DNA from: Synergistales bacterium
GTDB lineage: Bacteria > Synergistota > Synergistia > Synergistales > Aminobacteriaceae
Direction of reading: 5' to 3'
DNA: 7,112 nt
Assembly: GCA_025997955.1 (NCBI GenBank)
Contig: BNVH01000119.1
Span: 1 to 7,112 of the forward strand
Shown: piece by piece, positions 1-5,750 of the stretch
How positions within the stretch are numbered: the stretch's first letter is position 1
How the letters are laid out: every line of letters begins with the position of its first letter
The notes under the pieces: generated by a model
The model's database searches: none
What the model was told of the DNA's origin: nothing
What the model saw: only the letters and a program-made list of their open reading frames with translations
Program-made: the position numbers and the translations under genes

Positions 1-25
1 ACAGAAGATGTAAAGACTGTTTTAC

Positions 26-45
26 GGTATTTTGTCACAAATACC
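26..45. other. Hairpin GGTATTT/AAATACC near the left edge
   Basis: A perfect 7-bp stem (26-32 with 39-45) encloses the 6-nt loop TGTCAC. No T-run follows on the plus strand (the next bases are AAATGTACATG), so it does not look like an intrinsic terminator. Subterminal hairpins at IS200/IS605 left ends are what TnpA recognises, which is the main reason to list it. Assignment as the left end is inference. Confidence 0.4.
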
Positions 46-94
46 AAATGTACATGTAAATTAAAAACACAGTGTCTACCGTGGCGAATATCGC

Positions 95-122
95 TTGACT
101 TTTTCATAGACCAAAGTATAAT
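95..122 (+). promoter_or_regulatory. Near-consensus sigma-70/sigma-A promoter for tnpB
   Basis: TTGACT (95-100, five of six consensus bases) and TATAAT (117-122, six of six) are separated by 16 bp. Transcription would start near 129-131, about 40 nt before the tnpB ribosome binding site. No other promoter-like sequence in the window matches the consensus as well. Confidence 0.75.
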
Positions 123-165
123 TCATGTAATAGATTTTGTAAAGTCGCAAAAATACTCAATATAC

Positions 166-182
166 AGGAGGTGAGTTCCATA
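166..182 (+). promoter_or_regulatory. Perfect Shine-Dalgarno AGGAGGTGA followed by ATA instead of ATG
   Basis: AGGAGGTGA (166-174) is fully complementary to the 16S rRNA tail. Eight bases after AGGAGG comes ATA (180-182), exactly where the TnpB reading frame should begin: the protein from here reads IQILKAFKFQ, matching the usual MxxLKAFKF-type TnpB N-terminus. The in-frame GTG at 171 lies inside the Shine-Dalgarno itself and cannot be served by it. The ATA is best read as a mutated ATG. Confidence 0.7.
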
Positions 183-1329
183 CAAATACTCAAGGCGTTC
201 AAGTTTCAGTTGAATACGACGAAGGCTCAGGAGACGGCAATGAGACAATTCGCCGGGTCTTGCCGTTTTGTATGGAACAAAACCCTCGCTCTGCAAAAAG
301 AACTCCTTGCTGACGGAAAGTCATGCCTCTCTTACAACAAAACAGCGGCTCTGTTGGTGGACTGGAAAAAAAATGGGGAAACAGATTTTCTCTCCGGCGT
401 TCATTCCCAGATATTACAGCAAACGCTGATGAATCTTGATAAAGCCCTACATGAGGCTTTTGATAAAAGTAACCCTAAACAGTTTCCTCGCTTCAAGAAA
501 AGAGGACTGAACGATAGCTTTCACTACCCCCAAGGCTTCAAACTCGATGAACCCAATAATCGGATATTCTTGCCTAAAATCGGCTGGGTGCGCTACAGAA
601 AAAGCCAAAACATCACCGGAACTCCAAAGAATATCACAGTCAAGCGCGAACTTGACAAATGGTACGTAAGTGTTCAGACAGAACTTGAGACCACTGAACC
701 GATACATCCGTCTAACTCAATCATCGGTATCGACATGGGCGTTGTGAATTTAGCGACGCTCTCCGATGGTACTGTGATTCCCCCAAGCAACAGCTTGAAC
801 AAAAATCTGTTCAAGCTGAAAAAAATACAGAAACGATTGTCAAGAAAAAAGAAATTCAGTAACAACTGGTTTAAGCAAAAGAAGAAGCTCCAAAAGGCAC
901 ACCGGCGCGTTAGAAACATACGAAACGACCACCTTCACAAAACAACGACGGAGATAAGCAAAAACCACGCTGTCATCGTCATTGAAGACCTGAAGGTATC
1001 CAACATGAGTAAATCAGCTTCAGGAACAAAAGAATCTCCCGGAAAGAACGTCAGAGCTAAGTCAGGCCTGAACCGTTCTATCTTGGATCAGAGTTGGTAC
1101 GAGTTTCGCAGGCAGCTTGAATATAAGCAAAATACCTCCCCCAAATACAAGCCGTAAATGTTCAGTCTGTGGTCATATCAGCGCCGACAACCGCAAGTCA
1201 CAAGAACGCTTTGCTTGTGTGAAATGCGGATACGAGAGTAACGCCGACGTAAACGCGGCAAGAAATATTTTGGCGGCTGGGCAAGCCGTGTCTGTCTGTG
1301 GAGGATTGGGCGCAACAATACCCGCCTGA
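171..1329 (+). pseudogene. tnpB: TnpB (RNA-guided RuvC nuclease of IS200/IS605), start-codon mutant and frameshifted
   Basis: TnpB is an omega-RNA-guided DNA nuclease, the ancestor of Cas12, encoded by IS200/IS605 elements. Numbering from GTG 171, the first frame (171-1157) contains the N-terminal OrfB helix-turn-helix part (about residues 8-45), the RuvC-I motif IGIDMG with Asp188, and the RuvC-II motif VIEDL with Glu272. It ends with a foreign tail after LEYKQ. The following frame (from about 1132 to 1329) encodes PPPNTSRKCSVCG, the four-cysteine zinc ribbon (CSVC and CVKC) and the RuvC-III Asp in NADVNAARN (codon 1246-1248). TnpB relatives have roughly nine more residues with a WxGG-like motif between LEYKQ and PPxNTS. 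A deletion of about 26 nt near 1131 explains both the missing residues and the frame change. The natural start appears mutated from ATG to ATA at 180, and the next in-frame ATG is at 240. Without the second frame the protein lacks its third catalytic acid and zinc ribbon, so it should be inactive. Confidence 0.88.
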
Positions 1330-1410
1330 GAAGCAGAAACCCGCCTGTGGTACACAAAGTATCGTGTTACCGACAGGAATCCCCTCACTTTAGGGAGGGG
1401 AGGATGTCAA
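1250..1410 (+). ncRNA. Probable omega-RNA (reRNA) scaffold at the element's right end
   Basis: In IS200/IS605 elements the guide RNA scaffold spans the 3' end of tnpB and the right end, and the guide is the flanking DNA just outside. Two consecutive hairpins are visible. The first pairs CCTG (1344-1347) and GGTACAC (1349-1355) with GTGTTACC (1364-1371, one bulged T) and CAGG (1374-1377). The second pairs CCCCTC (1381-1386) with GAGGGG (1395-1400). The scaffold ends at TCAA 1407-1410, so the guide would begin at 1411 (ATTCTTAAAAGAAATG...). The 5' boundary given is a guess; family RNAs start inside the tnpB 3' coding region. Confidence 0.55.
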
Positions 1411-1435
1411 ATTCTTAAAAGAAATGACGGTAGCG

Positions 1436-1489
1436 ATTATGACAAAGCCGCGCGACCGATATGCCGCGCGGCTTGTGATTCGTCATAAT
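1436..1489 (-). terminator. Two-part stem-loop terminator of the symporter gene
   Basis: A perfect 10-bp stem, AAGCCGCGCG (1445-1454) with CGCGCGGCTT (1465-1474), has a 10-nt loop. It is extended by a second 8-bp stem, ATTATGAC (1436-1443) with GTCATAAT (1482-1489), across an asymmetric internal loop of 1 and 7 nt. It lies 32 nt beyond the symporter stop codon. On the minus strand the inner stem runs out into CTTTGTCATAATC, a poor U-tract, so termination may be moderate. Confidence 0.6.
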
Positions 1490-1521
1490 AGAGCGAAAAT
1501 GAGCGAAAATTCTGAAGCGCC

Positions 1522-2760
1522 TCACGCTTTGAGCTTCTCGCCCTCCGACGCCGCGACGACGGCGCAGACCGCTGTGTCGCCTGTGACGTTTATACATGTG
1601 CGCATTGCGTCCAAGACCGCGTCTATGCCGGCCACGAGACCTATGCCCTCTATCGGAAGCCCCGTGCTGGTGAGGACCATCGTCAGCATTATGAGCCCCG
1701 CGCCCGGCACGCCGGCCGTGCCTATAGAGGCCAAAGTCGCGGTGACTATTATGCTTATCTGGGCGCTCATGCTGAGCTCAACGCCAAACGCCTGAGCGAC
1801 GAAGAGCGCGCAGACGCCCTGATAGAGCGCCGTGCCGTCCATGTTTATCGTGGCTCCCAAGGGCAGCACAAACGAGCTCACCCCCTCGGATACGCCGAGG
1901 TTTTCCTGCACGTTGGCTATCGTTATGGGGAGCGTGGCGGAGCTTGAGCGCGTGACGAAAGCCGTTATAGCGGCCTCCTGAATGCCTCTGAAGTACCACA
2001 TGGGCGAGCGGCGGCAGAAAACGACGACCATACCTGAGTACACTATGACCGCGTGAAGAACACAGCCGATATAGACGGCGGCTATGACTTTGGCGAACGG
2101 CGCGAGGATAGCCACTCCGTACTTGGACGCGGTGACGGCTATGAGCGCGAAGACGCCGTAGGGAGCCAAGTTCATGATTATGTGCGTCATGGAGTACATT
2201 ACCTCGGCCAAGGCGTCGAACGCGCCGACCAATCTCTTGCCTTTTTCACCCGCGAATATGGCGGCCACGCCGACGAAGAGGGCGAAGACTATAATCTGCA
2301 ACATGTTGGACTTGATCATGGAGTCAAGCGGGTTCGACGGGAAGATGTCGAGCATCACGTCGAGCAGGGGCTTGGCCTCTTTCGCCTCGCCCACGGCGCC
2401 AGCGATGTTCATGCCTAAGCCGGGCTGCATGAGATTGCCGAGAGCGAGCCCGATAACGATGGCGACGGCCGTCGTGAGAAGGTAAAGCACGAGGGTCTTT
2501 ATGCCGATGCGGCCCAGCGCCTTAGGGTCTCCGATGGACGCCGCCCCGACGACGATGCTCGAAAACACCAAGGGCACGATTATCATCTTCAAAAGCGTGA
2601 GGAATATGTTCCCCACCACGTTCAAAAATGGCATGACGTAACCGCTTAAGACGATGTTGTCGCTCATCATGGGGCCGACCGCAAATCCCAAGACAATGCC
2701 AAGAACAAACCCGATGCTTATCTTCCACAGCAAAGACATTCCCTTATTAGTATTAGCCAT
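1522..2760 (-). CDS. Dicarboxylate/amino acid:cation symporter (DAACS/GltP family)
   Basis: This is a multi-pass inner-membrane, cation-coupled carrier for acidic amino acids or C4-dicarboxylates. With ATG 2760 the protein has 412 residues, normal for bacterial members. Hallmarks in order: hydrophobic segments from residue 10 onward, the HP1 serine motif RSSSATLP (271-278), NMDGT (306-310, cation site), the HP2 loop GVPGAG (350-355), and the last helix with Asp380, Asp384, Arg387, Asn391 and Asp395. These match the archaeal GltPh residues D390, D394, R397, N401 and D405. Arg387 is the residue that holds the substrate side-chain carboxylate, so aspartate, glutamate or a dicarboxylate is favoured over neutral amino acids. 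ATG 2760 is chosen over GTG 2769 because GAGGTGA (2766-2772) sits 5 nt before it. A hairpin terminator follows the gene. It is divergent from an aspartate/glutamate-type racemase, which supports an acidic amino acid substrate. No lesion is seen. The exact substrate is not determinable. Confidence 0.93.
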   Translation of the reverse strand: MANTNKGMSLLWKISIGFVLGIVLGFAVGPMMSDNIVLSGYVMPFLNVVGNIFLTLLKMIIVPLVFSSIVVGAASIGDPKALGRIGIKTLVLYLLTTAVAIVIGLALGNLMQPGLGMNIAGAVGEAKEAKPLLDVMLDIFPSNPLDSMIKSNMLQIIVFALFVGVAAIFAGEKGKRLVGAFDALAEVMYSMTHIIMNLAPYGVFALIAVTASKYGVAILAPFAKVIAAVYIGCVLHAVIVYSGMVVVFCRRSPMWYFRGIQEAAITAFVTRSSSATLPITIANVQENLGVSEGVSSFVLPLGATINMDGTALYQGVCALFVAQAFGVELSMSAQISIIVTATLASIGTAGVPGAGLIMLTMVLTSTGLPIEGIGLVAGIDAVLDAMRTCINVTGDTAVCAVVAASEGEKLKA

Positions 2761-2807
2761 ACATCTCACCTCTCCTATAATGATTTACATTTCTATTCTT
2801 AAAAACT

Positions 2808-2813
2808 ATTATA
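2808..2813 (-). promoter_or_regulatory. -10 element TATAAT for the symporter gene
   Basis: On the minus strand a perfect TATAAT covers 2813 to 2808, about 48 nt before the ATG. No good -35 is visible at 16-18 bp upstream, so the promoter may need an activator or be weak. Confidence 0.45.
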
Positions 2814-2834
2814 AGGCATTGTACCATAAAACTA

Positions 2835-2863
2835 TTGCGGCTTGATTATTGTATGCTTATAAT
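2835..2863 (+). promoter_or_regulatory. Promoter of the racemase gene
   Basis: TTGCGG (2835-2840) and TATAAT (2858-2863) are 17 bp apart. The -10 is perfect; the -35 keeps the TTG. Transcription would start near 2870, just ahead of the ribosome binding site AGAAGGGG (2871-2878), giving a very short leader. The divergent symporter -10 is 45 bp away, so the two polymerases or a shared regulator could affect each other. Confidence 0.55.
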
Positions 2864-2887
2864 TACATATAGAAGGGGTTGATACCA

Positions 2888-3625
2888 ATGTCAAATTCTT
2901 TGAAAACGCCGTCGAAAACCCTCGGCGTGCTGGGCGGAATGGGGCCGGCGGCGAGCGCGGAGTTCCTGCGGCTCTTGGCGAGGGACGCTCCCGCGCGAAG
3001 CGACCAAGAGCACCCGCGCCTATTGCTCATTTCTGAAAGCGCCGTACCAGACCGCTCCGCCGCTATACACGCGTCTTTGAACGGGCTGTCTCTGGCTCCA
3101 AGCGACGACCCGACAACACTTTTACGCTCTTCCCTCGGCCGTCTCATTGAATGGGGGGCCGATATTTTGGCCGTCCCATGCAACACGGCTCATTTTTTTA
3201 TAGACAAGTTTCGCGTGGAGCTCACCAAGCCGTTAGTGCATATCGTGGAGGCCACAGTATCAGCGGCTGTCTCACTGAACCTAAGCGGCGCTTGGCTTTT
3301 ATCCACATCAGGCACGCGAGCTTCTCTCATATATCCGGCTTACGCCAAAACTATAGACTATCGTTTCGTTCACCCCACGGACGAAGAGCAAGAGCGCGTA
3401 GATAAAAGCCTCAGATTGGTGAAGTCCGGACAGTTACCGGAGGCGGGCAAAGCGTTGCGCGAAGTGGTCGAAGAGCTGTGGCGCCGTGAGGACATACCTA
3501 TCGTCACGGCGTGTACGGAGCTTCCTTTGGCTTACGCCGCCGCCGCGCTTCCGGCCGAAAAGGAGGTCTCCAGCCTGAAAGCCCTCAGCGACGCTTGTCT
3601 GGGGGTTTTGTATCAAGACAATTAA
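2888..3625 (+). CDS. Aspartate/glutamate racemase family protein
   Basis: The predicted enzyme is a cofactor-independent amino acid racemase of the aspartate/glutamate family, interconverting L and D forms with two cysteines acting as acid and base. ATG 2888 gives 245 residues, a little above the usual 230-240. The N-terminal motif GVLGGMGPAAS (residues 13-23) is typical. The first catalytic cysteine is in VPCNTAH (Cys98), the second in TACTELPL (Cys209), each in its standard setting, so activity is expected. The TTG at 2879 is rejected because it directly abuts the AAGGGG ribosome binding site, whereas ATG 2888 has 9 nt spacing. The gene is divergent from the symporter and its stop overlaps that of tgt on the other strand. 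The CTEL context suits this family, but aspartate, glutamate or a broader RacX/YgeA-like specificity cannot be told apart from sequence. The protein looks cytoplasmic. Confidence 0.88.
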   Translation: MSNSLKTPSKTLGVLGGMGPAASAEFLRLLARDAPARSDQEHPRLLLISESAVPDRSAAIHASLNGLSLAPSDDPTTLLRSSLGRLIEWGADILAVPCNTAHFFIDKFRVELTKPLVHIVEATVSAAVSLNLSGAWLLSTSGTRASLIYPAYAKTIDYRFVHPTDEEQERVDKSLRLVKSGQLPEAGKALREVVEELWRREDIPIVTACTELPLAYAAAALPAEKEVSSLKALSDACLGVLYQDN

Positions 3626-4737
3626 TCTATAAACGTTTCGTAAAAGCGCCTTACAAAAACCGGGAAGCTCCCGTCTATGATGGCCTCGCGCGCGCGTTCG
3701 GCGAGATGGATAGTGAAGCGCAGATTGTGCCACGAACAAAGGCGCGCCGCTAAGATCTCCCCGGCGTGATATAAATGGCGTAGATATGCTCTGGTGAAGT
3801 TGCGGCAAAGATAGCAGTCGCACTCGGGGTCAAGCGGCGTGAAGTCTCGCTCGTATTTTTTGGCCTTGATGTTCACTCTCCCAAACGAGGTGAAGAGCGT
3901 GCCAGTGCGCCCGTTTCGCGTGGGCAGGACGCAGTCGAACATGTCGACGCCCCGCGACACGCCCTCGACGATATTGGGCGGGTAGCCCACGCCCATCAGG
4001 TATCGCGGCTTCTCGGGGGGCATGACAGCCCGCAGCGCGTCGAGCATTTTGTACATATCGTCATGGGACTCGCCCACCGAAAGCCCGCCTATGCCGTAGC
4101 CCGGAAAATCCAACTCTATAAGCTCCCGCGCCGAGCGGAGGCGCAAATCCTCAAAAGTCGCGCCCTGCACTATGCCAAAAAGCGCCTGAGAACTTTTTGT
4201 GTGGGCTTCTTTGGATCTGCGCGCCCAAAGCGTGGTGCGCTCAACCGCTTTTCTCGCGCCTTCGTGAGAGCAAGGTAGGGACACGCACTGGTCAAAGCAC
4301 ATGGCTATGTCGCCGCCGAGTTTATCCTGTACGTCCATCGCCCACTCTGGCGACATCGTATGGGGCGAACCGTCTATATGAGAGCGGCAAAACACGCCCT
4401 CGTCCGTCACATGTCCGAGCTTAGCGAGAGAGAAGACTTGAAAGCCGCCCGAATCCGTCAGTATGGGGCGAGGCCAGTTCATAAAGCTGTGAAGCCCGCC
4501 GGCCTCGGCTATGACGTCAGATCTGTCTTTGAGGTACAGGTGGTATGTGTTACAGAGGACGATTTGCGAGCCTATAGCTATCATCTCGTCCGGGCTCATG
4601 GCCTTTACTGTGGCCTGCGTGCCGACGGGCATAAAGACCGGAGTTTTTATCTCCCCGTGCGGCGTGACAAGCGTGCCGGCGCGCGCGCCCGTGGAGGCGC
4701 AGATAGCGTCGATTTTGAAGCTGAAAGAGCTATTCAT
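3622..4737 (-). CDS. tgt: tRNA-guanine transglycosylase (queuine/preQ1 tRNA-ribosyltransferase)
   Basis: Tgt replaces guanine 34 in the anticodon of tRNA Asp, Asn, His and Tyr with preQ1 during queuosine synthesis. From ATG 4737 it has 371 residues, the normal bacterial length. Visible active-site residues are Asp95 in LTDSGGFQ, Asp149 in CFDQC (base recognition), Gln191 in GIVQG, the GIGGLSVGE loop (215-223), and the nucleophile Asp268 in MFDCVLPTRNGR. The zinc site is Cys306, Cys308, Cys311 and His337 (CDCYLC ... WHNL). The family's usual GIVQGG reads GIVQGA here, a mild change. The TTG at 4740 is a less likely start: ATG 4737 overlaps the TGA of a tiny upstream ORF by one base, and no strong ribosome binding site lies upstream, so translational coupling is likely. 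The stop overlaps the convergent racemase stop. No preQ1 riboswitch precedes the gene and no other queuosine gene is in the window. Confidence 0.97.
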   Translation of the reverse strand: MNSSFSFKIDAICASTGARAGTLVTPHGEIKTPVFMPVGTQATVKAMSPDEMIAIGSQIVLCNTYHLYLKDRSDVIAEAGGLHSFMNWPRPILTDSGGFQVFSLAKLGHVTDEGVFCRSHIDGSPHTMSPEWAMDVQDKLGGDIAMCFDQCVSLPCSHEGARKAVERTTLWARRSKEAHTKSSQALFGIVQGATFEDLRLRSARELIELDFPGYGIGGLSVGESHDDMYKMLDALRAVMPPEKPRYLMGVGYPPNIVEGVSRGVDMFDCVLPTRNGRTGTLFTSFGRVNIKAKKYERDFTPLDPECDCYLCRNFTRAYLRHLYHAGEILAARLCSWHNLRFTIHLAERAREAIIDGSFPVFVRRFYETFID

Positions 4738-4826
4738 CAATTATTCTTCGCCTTTGTCAGCGCGACGTCCCGCAACGCTTTATAGAACTTGCCCAAATCG
4801 ATTGGCTTGGCGAGATGATCTTTCAT
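4737..4826 (-). pseudogene. 29-codon ORF, remnant of the C-terminal end of a receiver (REC) domain
   Basis: The ORF begins MKDHLAKPIDLGKFYKAL. This matches the end of receiver domains in hybrid sensor kinases and response regulators (GMNDHLAKPID type), where Lys7 would be the conserved beta-5 lysine and Pro8 the cis-proline. The rest of the domain is absent: an in-frame stop (the TGA of the upstream gene) lies three codons before the ATG. It nevertheless looks translatable. AAGGAG (4836-4841), inside the end of the preceding gene, is 9 nt from the ATG, and its own TGA overlaps the tgt ATG by one base. It may now serve only to couple tgt translation to the operon. I see no function for the peptide itself. 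The resemblance is short, so chance is not fully excluded. Confidence 0.6.
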
Positions 4827-4832
4827 GCAATG

Positions 4833-5291
4833 TCACTCCTTAATCGGTTCACCGTCAAGATAAGACAGATACAGATATTCGGGATTTTCGTAAAACATAC
4901 TGCACCCATAATCGCTTATCTTATCGCTAATCCACGACGTATAAACGCTGATAAGAGCGTCAACCGGCGCAGCGTCGCTGTTTTTGGCAACGTCAACGAT
5001 TAAGCGTTTATAAACCTTGGCTATGTCAAAAACCGTAGGCGCTTTAAAATCTCCCGCCGTGTTATCAAAGTTGCCCGCCATAATGCCGCGCTTTTCAATC
5101 AAGCCGGCGGCGGTATTCTCAATCGGCTCGCAATGGTACACGTCCGCTAGTTCCAAATAGCGGGCGACAACGTTCTTTCCGAGCGCGGTCACGACATCGG
5201 CGCGGCGGTTTTTTGTTGCCCTGCCTATTTGCTCAATCACCGAGCAGACAAAGAATAAATCATTGTCTAATTTCGGCTCCCTCCCTGTCAT
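4833..5291 (-). CDS. DUF3791-like partner of the DUF3990 protein, probable antitoxin
   Basis: The 152-residue protein has no signal peptide or membrane segment. The N-terminal part (about 9-75) has the pattern DNDLFFVCSVIEQIGR ... ELADVYHCEPIE ... GNFDN, which resembles DUF3791-type proteins that accompany DUF3990 genes. The C-terminal part (about 85-145, DIAKVYKRLI ... SVYTSWISDKI ... FYENPEY) is a second, helical-looking segment found with it in such partners as I recall them. The ATG lies within the ATGA overlap with the DUF3990 gene, and GAGGTGA in that gene's last codons is 4 nt upstream, so the two are translationally coupled. This tight pairing suggests toxin first, antitoxin second. 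The function is inferred from context and family memory, not from a known active site. Confidence 0.65.
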   Translation of the reverse strand: MTGREPKLDNDLFFVCSVIEQIGRATKNRRADVVTALGKNVVARYLELADVYHCEPIENTAAGLIEKRGIMAGNFDNTAGDFKAPTVFDIAKVYKRLIVDVAKNSDAAPVDALISVYTSWISDKISDYGCSMFYENPEYLYLSYLDGEPIKE

Positions 5292-5743
5292 GCTCTCACC
5301 TCATAGCTCTTCAAATATTCTAAACAATTAAGCGCGGACGCGACGCAAAACGCTATCTGATGCGTTGGGCGCTTAAATTTTGCAAGCACCCAAAACTGCT
5401 CGCGGGTCAAAATGCCGCCGATAAAGTCGGCGATATAGTTCCATACTTGGTCGTTTGCCATCGCGCCCTCAACAATCGCGTAACCATGCGGTTTGCCGCT
5501 CCTGCAATCGACGATAAAATCAAGCCAATCGTCTGTCATATCGGCAAATGCCAGCACATCAGCGGCGGTCGGGGGCCTGTACTCATATACGCTTACAATG
5601 GGAGTATCGAACCGCCTCGCCCACTTGTCCGCTTGCGCTTGCAACTCCGTGCAGTAGAACCCTTGCCCGAAGTCTTTGTTGTTTTTGACGGCGCGGATTA
5701 CCGGCTTTTCAACCGCGCAATAGCCGCCGTGGTAGACAATCAT
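5288..5743 (-). CDS. DUF3990 domain protein, ADP-ribosyltransferase-like probable toxin
   Basis: The 151-residue protein matches the DUF3990 pattern: YHGGYCAVEKP at the start, DFGQGFYCTELQAQADKWA (24-42), a WLDF segment (73-76), and THQIAF (127-132). His5-Gly6, Gly28-Phe29-Tyr30 and Gln129 are placed like the His-Tyr-(Glu/Gln) triad of small ADP-ribosyltransferase folds. I infer NAD binding and transferase activity from this; the target is unknown. The ATG is 7 nt after the tatD stop, with no clear ribosome binding site, so expression probably depends on read-through from tatD. The stop overlaps the next gene by 4 nt. Together with that gene it forms a toxin-antitoxin-like pair set between tatD and tgt, plausibly acquired by transfer. 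Confidence 0.75.
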   Translation of the reverse strand: MIVYHGGYCAVEKPVIRAVKNNKDFGQGFYCTELQAQADKWARRFDTPIVSVYEYRPPTAADVLAFADMTDDWLDFIVDCRSGKPHGYAIVEGAMANDQVWNYIADFIGGILTREQFWVLAKFKRPTHQIAFCVASALNCLEYLKSYEVRA

Positions 5744-5750
5744 TATATTA

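Larger units (their letters stand above)
26..1410 (+). mobile_element. IS200/IS605-group element, tnpB-only, decayed (left end uncertain)
   Basis: The element carries a tnpB gene but no visible tnpA Y1 transposase, so if it ever moved from here it needed TnpA in trans. The right end is clear: a GC-rich stem-loop at 1381-1400 with loop ACTTTAGG, then AGGATGTCAA ending at 1410. TCAA is the kind of right-end cleavage tetranucleotide known for this family. The left end is not resolved. A 7-bp hairpin at 26-45 is the best subterminal candidate, and TTAC stands just before it at 22-25, but hairpin and cleavage site are closer together than in characterised members. IS200/IS605 elements lack terminal inverted repeats and target duplications, so those cannot settle the boundary. 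Both tnpB lesions suggest the copy no longer makes a full protein. Confidence 0.6.

Noticed and set aside
171..173. GTG as the true TnpB start
   Set aside because: It lies inside the AGGAGGTGA motif, so that ribosome binding site cannot serve it; the natural start position is 180.
1..174. Open plus-strand frame of 57 codons ending TGA 172-174
   Set aside because: Its translation resembles nothing I know, the stretch is AT-rich, and it contains a hairpin, a near-consensus promoter and the tnpB Shine-Dalgarno. An open frame of this length can arise by chance.
2053..2485. Long plus-strand frames opposite the symporter gene
   Set aside because: They are shadows of a well-supported minus-strand gene with all family motifs, and their translations show no family pattern.
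1404..2900. Shared 13-mer ATGTCAAATTCTT at 1404-1416 and 2888-2900
   Set aside because: One sits at the IS right end and one at the racemase start codon. A single 13-base match within 7 kb is expected by chance at this level, and the flanks do not align.
4742..4832. preQ1 riboswitch ahead of tgt
   Set aside because: The stretch is filled by the REC-like ORF and shows neither the compact pseudoknot pattern nor an independent leader.
4360..4843. Plus-strand frames across the tgt start and REC remnant
   Set aside because: They overlap the well-conserved N-terminal part of tgt and have no recognisable motif or ribosome binding site.
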